From Halothermothrix orenii H 168 (GTDB lineage Bacteria; Bacillota; Halanaerobiia; Halanaerobiales; Halothermotrichaceae), in assembly GCF_000020485.1 (NCBI RefSeq), contig NC_011899.1, positions 469,501-533,500 of the forward strand: DNA of 64,000 nucleotides. Reading direction: 5' to 3'. Under the pieces are notes generated by a model that worked only from the letters and a program-made list of their open reading frames with translations, was not told the origin of the DNA and searched no databases. Positions 35,724 to 44,608 of this stretch are shown in pieces. Each line of letters starts with the position of its first letter. Positions within the stretch are counted from its first letter, which is position 1. Made by a program: the position numbers and the translations under genes.

Positions 35724-36437
35724 ATGGCTGATGGGAGTAGAATACTGGTAGTTGATGATGAACAGGAAATAAGGGAATTACTAAAAAGTTATCTGGAGAG
35801 GGAAGGTTATGTTGTCGATACTGTTAAAGATGGGAAAACAGCCCTTTTCCGTGTATCAAACCAGGACTATAACCTGGTTATTCTGGATATAATGCTACCC
35901 GATACAGATGGGGTTGAGGTTTGTCGCACTATCAGGGAGATAACCAATATTCCCATTATTATGCTTACTGCCCGGGATAGTGAAGTAGATAAAGTACTGG
36001 GATTGAGGATAGGAGCCGATGATTATATTACAAAACCCTTTCTACCCGGTGAACTGATAGCCCGGGTTAAAGCTCAGTTGCGACGATTTTTTGTTCTCGG
36101 TAGTGAGGGTGATGCCCGGTCCCGGAAGATGGTTAAGTTTGGTGACCTGAAGATAGATTTTGATGGATACCGGGTTTATAAAAGGAATAAAGAGGTACAG
36201 TTGACCTCAACTGAATTTAAAATACTTTTACTCCTGGCCCGGGAACCCGGGAAGGTTTTTACCAAGAAGCAGATTTTTAATAAGGTGTGGGGGGATGATT
36301 ACCTGGAGGCCGATAACAACGTCATGGTACATATAAGAAGATTGAGAACTAAAATAGAAGATGATCCCAAAAATCCTGAATTTATCGAGACTGTCTGGGG
36401 GATTGGTTACAGGTTTGCCGGTGATGAAAATGACTGA
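35724..36437 (+). CDS. OmpR/PhoB family response regulator
   Basis: A 237-residue response regulator. The receiver domain has D11-D12, the phospho-acceptor D55 in VILDIMLPD, the T in MLTARD and K in TKPF. The C-terminal winged helix (about residues 130-235) reads VQLTSTEFKILLLLAREPGKVFTK and ends WGIGYRF. The ATG follows GGAGTGAG. It overlaps the histidine kinase gene, and the ABC genes start 156 bases after that, so it probably controls them through the repeat at 37502-37528. Confidence 0.95.
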   Translation: MADGSRILVVDDEQEIRELLKSYLEREGYVVDTVKDGKTALFRVSNQDYNLVILDIMLPDTDGVEVCRTIREITNIPIIMLTARDSEVDKVLGLRIGADDYITKPFLPGELIARVKAQLRRFFVLGSEGDARSRKMVKFGDLKIDFDGYRVYKRNKEVQLTSTEFKILLLLAREPGKVFTKKQIFNKVWGDDYLEADNNVMVHIRRLRTKIEDDPKNPEFIETVWGIGYRFAGDEND

Positions 36438-37425
36438 GAAACGGTTTCTGGCCATGACAGGGTTGGTATTGATCCTGGCTTTATTCTTGCTGGATTCAAA
36501 CCATGTCACGAGACAGATAATACTCATATTAACCGTGGTAATATGGTTATTCTTTATCCTTAAGAGCAGGCATGAGGAGAGGATAGTTGATATTGTAAAT
36601 GAACAGCTTTCAGATGTCCTGAATGGGAATCTCAACCGGAGAATCCTTGTAGATAGCAAGGGTAAATATTCCGATTTCGTGGTCAGGGTAAATGAATTGA
36701 TAGATAAACTTCAGGATGAAGCCATTAAAAATAAACAATATGAGGCAAGTTTTAAAAGGGTTATGTCCAATATATCTCATGATATCAGGACCCCTCTGAC
36801 ATCCATTCTGGGTTATGCCGAGGCCTTAAAGGATGGTTTAGCTGAAGATGATGAGGAAAGAGAAAAGTACCGGGAAATAATGGTCATGAAAGCCAGGAGG
36901 TTAAAAAAACTGGTTGATAAATTATTCTTTCTGGCCCGGCTTGAGGCCGGGGAAGAAGAGCTGGACTTTAAGGTTTATGACCTGGCTGAAGTGACCAGGG
37001 AGTGTATAATAGACTTCTTGCCCCGGATAAATAAAGAAGATTTAGAATTAAAGACCGAAATACCGGAACAAGAATGCCTTATTTATGCCGATCACCTGGC
37101 CCTTGAACGGATGATAGATAATCTTATCAGTAATTCGATTAATTATGGTAAAGAGGGAGGAATTATCGGGGTTAAACTTTTTCGACAGGAACAGAAATAT
37201 GTCTTGCAGGTCTGGGATAAAGGGCCGGGGATAACAGAAGATAAACTCCCCCACATATTTAATCGTCTTTATGTTGGAGATAAATCAGTTGAAAGACAAA
37301 TATCCGGGAGTGGACTGGGACTTGCTATAACCAGAAGGCTTATCGAAAAACATAATGGCAGGATTACGGTAGATAGTAAACCATATGAAAAAACCATATT
37401 TTCCCTCCATTTTCCGGCCATATAA
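36424..37425 (+). CDS. sensor histidine kinase with short extracytoplasmic loop
   Basis: About 333 residues. Two close membrane segments (about residues 8-24 and 30-47) leave almost no external sensor, the intramembrane-sensing type often found beside BcrA-like exporters. The dimerisation box SNISHDIRTPLTS has H119; the ATPase domain shows NLISNSINYG (N box), WDKGPGI and GSGLGLAI. ATG at 36424 or 36430 overlaps the regulator gene. It would phosphorylate the adjacent response regulator, probably on sensing an antimicrobial peptide or transporter state. Confidence 0.92.
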   Translation: MKMTEKRFLAMTGLVLILALFLLDSNHVTRQIILILTVVIWLFFILKSRHEERIVDIVNEQLSDVLNGNLNRRILVDSKGKYSDFVVRVNELIDKLQDEAIKNKQYEASFKRVMSNISHDIRTPLTSILGYAEALKDGLAEDDEEREKYREIMVMKARRLKKLVDKLFFLARLEAGEEELDFKVYDLAEVTRECIIDFLPRINKEDLELKTEIPEQECLIYADHLALERMIDNLISNSINYGKEGGIIGVKLFRQEQKYVLQVWDKGPGITEDKLPHIFNRLYVGDKSVERQISGSGLGLAITRRLIEKHNGRITVDSKPYEKTIFSLHFPAI

Positions 37426-37501
37426 CCCTTTTTTACTAATTTAATCATTAATAATAAAACTTATAACATACTGGCTGGAGATAATACCATATGAAAGAAA
37501 A

Positions 37502-37556
37502 TTAAGATAATCTTAAGAATTTGTTAAGGAGTAATTAATAGTTACTGATATATAAT
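37502..37556 (+). promoter_or_regulatory. activator-dependent promoter with 11-base-phased TTAAG box
   Basis: TTAAG occurs at 37502, 37513 and 37524, exactly 11 bases apart, the layout used by OmpR/PhoB-type regulators. The last copy touches the -35 position, where GGAGTA is a poor hexamer, and TATAAT lies at 37551-37556. This suits activation of the ABC genes at 37581 by the adjacent response regulator. Confidence 0.75.
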
Positions 37557-37580
37557 GGTACCAGTAAAGGGGGGATAAAT

Positions 37581-38501
37581 ATGGAAACAATTATAGAGAC
37601 AAAGAATTTATCAAAACACTTTGGTACAGAAAAAGCGGTGGATAGAATTAATATTACCGTGAAGAAGGGGGATATCTACGGCTTTCTGGGTAGAAATGGA
37701 GCCGGGAAAACGACAACCATCCGTATGCTACTGGGTCTAATAAAACCGACCGGGGGTCAGATAAAAATATTTGGCCAGAATTTATATACCAATAGAAGCA
37801 GGATCTTGAAAAGGATTGGCTCTACCATTGAATTTTCCGGGTTTTACAGTAATCTTTCAGCCGTCGATAACCTGAGAATTAATGCTGCCCTGATAGGGGT
37901 CCAAAAGAAAGAGGCCATTGCAGAGGCCCTGGAGATCGTGGGGTTATATGATGAGCGCAACAAAAAAGTCGGTAGTTTTTCCCTGGGTATGAAGCAGAGG
38001 CTGGGAATTGCCCGGGCTATTCTCCATGACCCTGAGTTATTAATCCTGGATGAGCCGACCAATGGACTGGATCCGGTTGGTATTAAGGAAATAAGGAAAT
38101 TAATTAAGACCCTTGCTGAACAGAAGAATATTACAATATTTATGTCCAGCCACATCCTGAGTGAAGTCCAGCAGCTGGCTACAACTATTGGTATTATCCA
38201 TGAAGGTCGCCTCATGGAAGAAATTAATTTCAGTGAATTGAGGAAACGAAACCGTAAATACCTGGAGTTAAAGGTCTCTGATGATGCAAAAACAGCTATG
38301 CTTATGGAACGGGAATTTGATATTACCGATTATGAAATTTACCCGGAGAGGGTTGTCAGGGTTTATTCATGCCTGGAGCTAGCCGGTAAAATAAATACCT
38401 GTCTTGTTAAAAACGGGATAGAGGTCAGTAGAATAAGGCTCAGTGAGGATAACCTTGAGGATTATTTTGTCAAAATAACAGGGGGTGAGGTAATTGACTA
38501 G
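37581..38501 (+). CDS. BcrA-type ABC transporter ATP-binding protein
   Basis: A 306-residue ATPase. Walker A is GRNGAGKTTT (near residue 39-48), the signature is FSLGMKQRLGIARA, Walker B is LLILDEPTNGLDP, and the switch His is in MSSHIL. The long C-terminal domain is typical of bacitracin- or lantibiotic-type self-protection transporters (BcrA, NisF). The ATG follows AAAGGGGGG. It overlaps the permease gene by 8 bases. Together with the two-component genes just upstream it forms a drug- or peptide-resistance module. Confidence 0.93.
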   Translation: METIIETKNLSKHFGTEKAVDRINITVKKGDIYGFLGRNGAGKTTTIRMLLGLIKPTGGQIKIFGQNLYTNRSRILKRIGSTIEFSGFYSNLSAVDNLRINAALIGVQKKEAIAEALEIVGLYDERNKKVGSFSLGMKQRLGIARAILHDPELLILDEPTNGLDPVGIKEIRKLIKTLAEQKNITIFMSSHILSEVQQLATTIGIIHEGRLMEEINFSELRKRNRKYLELKVSDDAKTAMLMEREFDITDYEIYPERVVRVYSCLELAGKINTCLVKNGIEVSRIRLSEDNLEDYFVKITGGEVID

Positions 38502-39228
38502 ATTATTATATACTGAACTACTGAAAATGAAAGGGTCCCGAATGTTTATTATCGGTCTTCTGGGAGGAGCCGTATCCCCGGTCCTGACCTTTTTTATGTT
38601 ATTAAGCTACCGGCAGCAGAGTCCCGATAGAGTAGTTGCCCTTGAAGAATTTTTTGACCAGACCTATCTTTTTATTGCAGTTCTGGTAGGGACCATGCTT
38701 TTTGCCCTGATTACAACCTATTTGTACAACCGGGAATATGAAGAAGACACCCTGAAAAATCTTCTGACCATACCGGTAGGACGGGGCCAGCTTATTATAA
38801 GTAAAATGGTAATTCTCCTGGGCTGGGTTGAGGTTATAATGGTCTTTGCATACCTGATGGTAATTGCCCTGGCGGTTGCCGGGAGTTTTTCTGAAATTAC
38901 TTTAAAGGTAATGCTGGCAGGACTGGGTAAATACCTCCTTACTGGACTTTATCTCTATATGCTGACACCGGTTATTATTTTAATAACCCTGGTCTTTAAA
39001 AGCTATGTACCACCCCTTGCCTTCAGTATAGCAGCATCACTGGGTACTTTGATAGTTATGCAGTCAAAGTATATTTCACTATATCCCTGGTCTATACCTA
39101 TTGTACTAACAAAGAAGTTTGATGGCCTGGAATACTCCATTGAAACCAGTTTGTTAATACTTATAGGAGTCTTTGTAACCGGGATACTTGCAAGTATTGT
39201 TTACTTTGTTAAAACCGATATAAACTAG
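38494..39228 (+). CDS. BcrB-type ABC transporter permease
   Basis: A 244-residue ABC-2-type membrane protein with six hydrophobic segments. LLYTELLKMKGSRMFIIGL at the start and NREYEEDTLKNLLTIPVGRGQL (about residues 79-99) are typical of BcrB/NukE-like permeases. TTG at 38494 follows GGGGGTGAGG within the ATPase gene. It forms the exporter with that ATPase. Confidence 0.88.
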   Translation: MTRLLYTELLKMKGSRMFIIGLLGGAVSPVLTFFMLLSYRQQSPDRVVALEEFFDQTYLFIAVLVGTMLFALITTYLYNREYEEDTLKNLLTIPVGRGQLIISKMVILLGWVEVIMVFAYLMVIALAVAGSFSEITLKVMLAGLGKYLLTGLYLYMLTPVIILITLVFKSYVPPLAFSIAASLGTLIVMQSKYISLYPWSIPIVLTKKFDGLEYSIETSLLILIGVFVTGILASIVYFVKTDIN

Positions 39229-39263
39229 AAGGGAAAAATAGGATGCAAACCCATCTGGACGTG

Positions 39264-39292
39264 TTGACCTAAGTTAAAAAGTAGTGTATAAT
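39264..39292 (+). promoter_or_regulatory. promoter of the NifX-like/ferredoxin pair
   Basis: TTGACC (39264-39269), 17-base spacer, TATAAT (39287-39292), 56 bases before the start codon. Confidence 0.85.
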
Positions 39293-39348
39293 TTATATAG
39301 TTATGAACAAATGCCAAAAACCATTAAATTACAGGGAGGTTTTTAATA

Positions 39349-39741
39349 ATGTCTTTAACAATTGCCTGTGCAACTGATGATGGAGTAAACTTTATTAACA
39401 GACATTTTGGAGATGCTGATTACTATTACATTTATAATCTAACACCAGAAGGAGCTACCTTTATTAAAAAAGTTGAAAACACAACAGGAGAAGAAGAAGG
39501 GCATGCCGATCCTGAAAAGGCCCGTAGTATTGTCAAAATATTGAAAGAAAATGAAAACGTCCAGGTCGGAGTTTCCAGAAAATTTGGGCCCAACATAAAA
39601 CGGGTTAAAAAGCATTTTGTTCCTGTTTTAGTTCAGGCCAGTGAAATTGAAGAAGGTCTTAAAGAACTTCAGTCCAATTATGATTATATAATGGATTTAT
39701 GGCAAAAAGGGGAAGGAAGGGAACATCTGGTCTTAAAATAA
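39349..39741 (+). CDS. NifX/NifB-like (dinitrogenase Fe-Mo cofactor biosynthesis domain) protein
   Basis: A 130-residue protein of the small RNase-H-like family typified by NifX and MTH1175. TIACATDDGVNFINRHFGDADYY and the C-terminal half with GVSRKFGPNI are characteristic. Members bind iron-molybdenum or iron-sulfur clusters. No nitrogenase genes are in the window, and this family is common in non-fixing anaerobes next to ferredoxin and ParA/MRP genes, so a general cluster-carrier role is more likely. The SD is GGGAGG. It is read with the ferredoxin gene 24 bases downstream. Confidence 0.9.
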   Translation: MSLTIACATDDGVNFINRHFGDADYYYIYNLTPEGATFIKKVENTTGEEEGHADPEKARSIVKILKENENVQVGVSRKFGPNIKRVKKHFVPVLVQASEIEEGLKELQSNYDYIMDLWQKGEGREHLVLK

Positions 39742-39765
39742 TAAATGACAAAGAGGTGATTAAAT

Positions 39766-40215
39766 ATGTTATTTGGGAGAGGACAGGGCCCGGGCTCCGG
39801 TGGCGGTCGAGGTGCTGGCCGGGGTTCCGGACGGGGCTCAAAAAATGGTGGTCGGGGTATGGGAAGAGGCTCCGGCTATGGTCTGGGACCGGGTGGGAAC
39901 TGTGTCTGTCCTGAGTGTGGACATAAAGTTCCCCATCAGCGCGGGGTTCCCTGTTATGAGATGAAATGTCCGAATTGTGGTGGGCAGATGGTACATGAGG
40001 GACTGGATGTTTCTGGTTCTCCTGACAGAAATAATGAAAACATGGTTAATACCCCGGTTATAGATGAAAATAAATGTATCGGATGTGGTAATTGTGTAGT
40101 TGCCTGCCCCTTTAAGGCTATTAAAATTGAAAATGGTGTAGCTAAAATAATGTCGGATAAATGTCGAAACTGTAGAAAATGTGTACGGGTTTGTCCTAAG
40201 TCAGCTATTAAATAA
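39766..40215 (+). CDS. Gly/Arg-rich zinc-ribbon and 2[4Fe-4S] ferredoxin protein
   Basis: A 149-residue protein in three parts: a Gly-Arg-Ser low-complexity head (residues 4-44, many GRG and GSG units), a four-cysteine ribbon (CPEC...CPNC, about residues 48-71), and a bacterial ferredoxin domain with CIGCGNCVVACPF and CRNCRKCVRVCP (about residues 104-146) for two 4Fe-4S clusters. The head is encoded by a locally GC-rich stretch that stands out in this genome. Coupled to the NifX-like gene, it probably delivers electrons or clusters in an ORP/MRP-like maturation system. Confidence 0.9.
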   Translation: MLFGRGQGPGSGGGRGAGRGSGRGSKNGGRGMGRGSGYGLGPGGNCVCPECGHKVPHQRGVPCYEMKCPNCGGQMVHEGLDVSGSPDRNNENMVNTPVIDENKCIGCGNCVVACPFKAIKIENGVAKIMSDKCRNCRKCVRVCPKSAIK

Positions 40216-40225
40216 AAACATGTTT

Positions 40226-40264
40226 AAAGCCCTGAACAGCCAGTCTGGTTGAACAGGGCTTTTT
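40226..40264 (+). terminator. terminator of the NifX-like/ferredoxin pair
   Basis: AAAGCCCTG (40226-40234) pairs with CAGGGCTTT (40254-40262), followed by TT; a smaller hairpin may form in the 19-base loop. Confidence 0.8.
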
Positions 40265-40379
40265 AACGTCCTTTTAATCAGGGTATTATACATAAGTTAT
40301 TTTGTGAATATAATTTTTCGGTATCAAGAAATTTACATTTAAAAATAAGACGCCGAAGTCAATTTGTTTTTTAGCCAGG

Positions 40380-41678
40380 TTAATATACCTTTTCAAGAAA
40401 CTTAACAATACTCTCGACCAGGTTATCAGCCAGAGGTAGATCAGGGTTGTTGTAGGTCATGTAGTTTTGCCTGGGGTCTTCCGGTGCTTTTTTCAGGACA
40501 TGGTTCATTCCCTCGATGAGGACCAATTTTGCTTCTGGATAGGCTTTTTTAAGAATATTAGCTTCTTCCTTTTTGACCTGGATATCATTTGTTCCGTGAA
40601 TCAAAAGGACCGGGATATCAAGTTTAGCTATCTCTTCAGCCGGGTCATATTTGATATAGGAGATAAGAAAAGGCTGGTTTAAGGGATGAAAGATAGAATA
40701 GAGTTTCTGGTTGACCTGGCTTACCGTCTGCCCCTGTTTCAGTTTATCCAGAATATCCAGGGCTTCCTGGTATAGATCATCATTAAGGCTTATTAGTTGA
40801 TATTTTAAGACCTTATCAATGGAACGACCGGCTCCGGCCAGAGATATAAAGGCATCGGCCTCGGCGCGGCGGGCGGCGATCATTCCCACCAGGGACCCCT
40901 GGCTGAGTCCTAAGACAGTTACTCCGGTAAATCTTTTATCTTTCTTCAATTTTTTAACCCAGCCAGTCGCGTCATTTATAAAGTGTTCAAACCTGATGTC
41001 AGAAGGGCTATTAATGGCTCCTTTGCTCTGACCGGTTCCCCTTTTATCATACCTGACAGAAGCAAAACCGGCCCTGGCCAGGTCCTGGCTTAGCATCTTA
41101 AGGCAGTTATTGGTAGCACCAGGTGAATTACCATTCCGGTCTGTTATTCCAGAACCGGCAATTATAAGTATTACCGGGGATTTTTTGTTAGAATGGGGTA
41201 ACTGGAGGGTACCATATATGGTACCGGTCTCTGTTTTCAGGCTAATGGGTTCAGTCCCGGTATCATTATCTTTTGATCTGGTTTCGGATTCATCGGTTGT
41301 CTTTTTATTTAGATAAAAGGTTCCCCGGGCTGAACCCTGGGTATATTTTCCTTTAATTCTGGCTCCACTGACTTTACCATTGAAGAAACCGGTTATATTA
41401 GCTGGTAGCTCCATATAGAGGTCAGGGTGATTATATTTTACATTCTTCAGGGCATAGTTTTTAACCCCCTGGGCGGGAATATCAATGGTAGCCAGGTAAC
41501 CACCATTATTATCAGGTTTAATATGAATGGTAATGTCCAGTGTCTGCCCCTTGACATTAATAGCTCCCTTCCAGGTTCCTGAGATGGTCTCCTGGGCTGT
41601 AGCCTGGTGGGTGAATACCAGGGATATGCAGAGTAAAAAAATTAAAAGTGACATCCTTTTAATAATCTTTTTTAACAT
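40380..41678 (-). CDS. exported alpha/beta hydrolase
   Basis: A 432-residue secreted protein. A signal peptide (residues 1-29, ending ATA-QE) is followed by a beta-rich N-terminal domain of about 100 residues (ISGTWKGAINVKGQTLDITIHI...), then an alpha/beta hydrolase: IIAGSGITDRNGN with the oxyanion region, the nucleophile in GLSQGS, the acid in HGTNDIQ and the catalytic His in GMNHVLKK. This matches the group annotated as esterases or acyl-peptide-hydrolase-like enzymes. It acts outside the cytoplasm on an unknown ester or amide. It lies 33 bases after the DUF4153-like gene, in one operon. Confidence 0.87.
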   Translation of the reverse strand: MLKKIIKRMSLLIFLLCISLVFTHQATAQETISGTWKGAINVKGQTLDITIHIKPDNNGGYLATIDIPAQGVKNYALKNVKYNHPDLYMELPANITGFFNGKVSGARIKGKYTQGSARGTFYLNKKTTDESETRSKDNDTGTEPISLKTETGTIYGTLQLPHSNKKSPVILIIAGSGITDRNGNSPGATNNCLKMLSQDLARAGFASVRYDKRGTGQSKGAINSPSDIRFEHFINDATGWVKKLKKDKRFTGVTVLGLSQGSLVGMIAARRAEADAFISLAGAGRSIDKVLKYQLISLNDDLYQEALDILDKLKQGQTVSQVNQKLYSIFHPLNQPFLISYIKYDPAEEIAKLDIPVLLIHGTNDIQVKKEEANILKKAYPEAKLVLIEGMNHVLKKAPEDPRQNYMTYNNPDLPLADNLVESIVKFLEKVY

Positions 41679-41711
41679 AACTTAACGCCTCCTTAAATAT
41701 AGGGTAAAGAA

Positions 41712-43463
41712 TTATTTAACCTTTAAAAGCAGGTAAAGATCAGTACTGTATATGTTTATTTTATCAGGGTCTGATTTATGTGCACTCCCGGATATGTGGG
41801 CAATAATAACTTTTACTTTAACTTTTCCATTTTCCTGAATCAGGGTGTAGTCATTGGGCTTGAGGTTTTCTTCTCCTTTTTCTTTCACTACTTTATGGAG
41901 CCGGGAGAAGAGTGGTAACAGGGGTTTATGATAGACTTCCTGCCCCCTGTGGTTGATTAAAAGATGATAATCTTCCTTATTATATTTTACGGTTATATCA
42001 CTGTCCGATTCATGTAGTTTCAGGTCTTTGGACTTTAAGTGGAAGAGATAATCATAACCGCTGACCCTGATAGGCTCCCTGTTTTCATATGTTTTATGGG
42101 AGAAATATTTATAACTTTCGTAATAATTACCACTATAGGAGAAGCCAAATAGCTCTTCCATATTATCTGTTGTAAACCCTTCAGGTAGGTAATTTAGATC
42201 ATCGAGATCATGGTTATTTTTAAAATAACTTATGATGGAGTTAATCTCCTTCTGGTCATTTTCTGAAATTACTTTATCGGTTTTAATTATTCTGTTATCC
42301 CTTATCATACGGTACCGGGACAGGATAGCGGCAAAGCGCTTATTCTGGCTATATCTTGAGATGGAAAAACTACTCCAGGGACCGATTACGGCCAGAACCA
42401 TAATAATAGCCAGAGACAGGGGAAGTATGATATTTCTTTTTTTACTGGATAGTATGTAATAAACCATAATCCCCAGGATCCAGAGACCGAGAAGGACCAC
42501 ATAATACCTGTTTTCAGTAACCCCGTAAGCATTAATCCTTTTGCCGATGGAGACAAACATCATTATCAATAGGGGGATATTCGTTACCGGGAACCACTTT
42601 ATAAACTGTTTGACCCATTTTTTGTAGAGCAGAGGGTGGATAAAAAACATAACTACAGTACTTAGCGCAGAATACCAGAGGACCAGGTGAGCAACAAGAC
42701 CCCGGGGCCACTGGGCTGTTATTAAGATTTTGATAAAGTAAATGTACAGAATTCCTGTGTAGATGGTGATTAGGGGCATTACTATGTATAATAAAAGAAT
42801 TTCAAAAAAGGTGGGATAATCATCAGGGTTTATTTTTTGACCCTGTTCTGGTACTCCCCCCAGAAAGAAGACCGGGGCAAAAATACCTGCTGTTATTAAC
42901 CACGTATTTAAATAGAATCTATGAGAAACAGGGATATCTAACAGGGCATTTATGGTTAAGAAAATAGCCGAGAGTCCCAGATAAAGGATTACAGAGTAAA
43001 TAATTGTTACCAGAACCCTGATAAATAATTTTACCACATACAATTCAAAGTTTTCCCTCTTATAGAAATAAGGTATTACCAGAAATAGCAGGTATAAGGC
43101 CAGGTTAAAGGCTAAAAACCTGGATGTAGTTACGGTTTCGGTACCCTTTGATAAAAAGAAGAAGTAAAGAATGAGGGCAACAGCCCCTGTAAACCTGATT
43201 AGATTCCTGGTGCCTGCTTTAAGCCCCTGCCATCTCCTGAAAAGGAGGTTAATACATAAAAAGAGGGGAAACCCCAGAGAAGAGGTCATAACTAACCGGG
43301 AAAATAGCCTTACAGTATTTTTATCAAAATCATATAAATATTCATTTGCTAATATAATCATCAAAATAGTAGTGATAGTTGTAAAGAGCGTTGGTAGTGG
43401 AAAGCGTTTAATACTACGGGTCAGGCTGGTTAAAACATGTCTAAATAACTTTAGTTTTTTCAA
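41712..43463 (-). CDS. DUF4153-like multi-spanning membrane protein
   Basis: A 583-residue protein with about twelve hydrophobic segments in the first 380 residues and a soluble C-terminal domain of about 190 residues. The pattern (SLTRSIKRFPLPTLFTTI at the start, FILVRVLVTIIYSVILYLGLS-type helices) fits the DUF4153 family, whose function is unknown. TTG at 43463 lies after AGGAGGCGG on the minus strand. It is the first gene of an operon with the exported hydrolase. A transport or envelope-sensing role is possible but unsupported. Confidence 0.75.
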   Translation of the reverse strand: MKKLKLFRHVLTSLTRSIKRFPLPTLFTTITTILMIILANEYLYDFDKNTVRLFSRLVMTSSLGFPLFLCINLLFRRWQGLKAGTRNLIRFTGAVALILYFFFLSKGTETVTTSRFLAFNLALYLLFLVIPYFYKRENFELYVVKLFIRVLVTIIYSVILYLGLSAIFLTINALLDIPVSHRFYLNTWLITAGIFAPVFFLGGVPEQGQKINPDDYPTFFEILLLYIVMPLITIYTGILYIYFIKILITAQWPRGLVAHLVLWYSALSTVVMFFIHPLLYKKWVKQFIKWFPVTNIPLLIMMFVSIGKRINAYGVTENRYYVVLLGLWILGIMVYYILSSKKRNIILPLSLAIIMVLAVIGPWSSFSISRYSQNKRFAAILSRYRMIRDNRIIKTDKVISENDQKEINSIISYFKNNHDLDDLNYLPEGFTTDNMEELFGFSYSGNYYESYKYFSHKTYENREPIRVSGYDYLFHLKSKDLKLHESDSDITVKYNKEDYHLLINHRGQEVYHKPLLPLFSRLHKVVKEKGEENLKPNDYTLIQENGKVKVKVIIAHISGSAHKSDPDKINIYSTDLYLLLKVK

Positions 43464-43493
43464 ATTAATCCGCCTCCTATTATTTAATCCATA

Positions 43494-43522
43494 AATTTAG
43501 TTACCAGGACTGGCCATATCAA
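43494..43522 (-). promoter_or_regulatory. promoter of the DUF4153-hydrolase operon
   Basis: On the minus strand TTGATA (43522-43517), 17-base spacer, TAAATT (43499-43494), about 30 bases before the TTG start. The 43464-43757 gap otherwise shows no gene. Confidence 0.55.
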
Positions 43523-43757
43523 AAATAACATTAAAAGGAACATTTATTAACATAATCCATAATTCTTTAACTATAAATTCTCGCAATCTGGAGTAAATCC
43601 TTCAGTAAAATCTTAAAAGGACTTCCCTGATTAAATAAAGTTAATTAATTTTAATAAAAATGGGAAGGATATTAATAACTAATGTTTAAATTTATATAAT
43701 AGGGTAATATTAAAACATAAACCCTGGCTACATAAATATATTAAAGGAGGAGTTATT

Positions 43758-44192
43758 ATGCCAAACTTAAAATTTTCCGTTACTTCAAAAAGTGAAAATC
43801 CAACCAAGACTGTAGTAGAAGCGAGGGACTTTAAAATTGTAATTGATGAGCCTGAAAACCTGGGTGGTACCAACGATGGACCCAACCCGGTTGAGTATGT
43901 ACTGGCTGCCCTGTCAGGTTGTTTAAATGTAGTTGGTCACCTTGTGGCCAAAGAAATGGGTTTTGAACTTAAGGGTATTGAATTTGAACTTGAAGGGGAT
44001 TTAGACCCTGCCAAATTCTCTGGCCAGGATACCGATACCAGGGCTGGATACCAGGAGATCAGGGTTAATATTAAGCCTGATACTAATGCTGATGAGGACA
44101 CCCTGAGTAAGTGGTTAGAGGCTGTAGAAACTCGCTGCCCGGTAAGTGATAATCTGGCCAATGCTACTCCGGTCAAGATTTCTTTAGGCTAA
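43758..44192 (+). CDS. OsmC/Ohr family protein
   Basis: A 144-residue OsmC-fold protein. The two redox cysteines of peroxidatic members are present as AALSGCLNVVGH (C near residue 55) and TRCPVSDNL (C near residue 126), and the Glu/Arg-type surroundings match the YhfA-like branch. Members reduce organic hydroperoxides with thiol donors. The ATG follows AAAGGAGGAG. It is monocistronic with a terminator about 105 bases downstream. Confidence 0.9.
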   Translation: MPNLKFSVTSKSENPTKTVVEARDFKIVIDEPENLGGTNDGPNPVEYVLAALSGCLNVVGHLVAKEMGFELKGIEFELEGDLDPAKFSGQDTDTRAGYQEIRVNIKPDTNADEDTLSKWLEAVETRCPVSDNLANATPVKISLG

Positions 44193-44297
44193 ATATTTAG
44201 ACGGGTTGTACATACTGTGATAAATAGTATGACTGGCTAATTAAAATTATAAAATAATTAGCTATTAAAACCTGAATATATATCTATAGATTAAATT

Positions 44298-44336
44298 AAA
44301 CCCTGAATGTGGTATTACCATGTTCAGGGTTTTTGT
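44298..44336 (+). terminator. terminator after the OsmC gene
   Basis: AAACCCTGAATGTGGTA (44298-44314) pairs with TACCATGTTCAGGGTTT (44316-44332), two wobble-type mismatches, followed by TTG and TT. The remaining 44337-44608 is AT-rich with no gene. Confidence 0.8.
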
Positions 44337-44608
44337 TATAAATAAATGTCGAAAAAAGACGAAGAAATTGTAGAAAAATAGAGGATTTAAGAAGTAAAAA
44401 TCGAATTATATCAATATAGAAAAAATAAACATATTTGTTAAAAATTAATGCAAAACGTGGTATGTAGGGGGTGAAATATCAAAAAAATACACAAAATTAT
44501 TTCAAATCGTAATAAAAAGATGAACAAGATGATTTAGGGTTTTTCAGGTCAGTAGGAAAACAGTAAGAACCAGGTTATAACTGACATCTATACCAGGAGG
44601 GATAACAG

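Noticed and set aside
25800-40215. DraG-type nitrogenase control linking the ARH genes with the NifX-like gene
   Set aside because: No nitrogenase or DraT gene is present, the NifX-like family is common in non-fixing anaerobes, and the two gene groups are separate transcripts.
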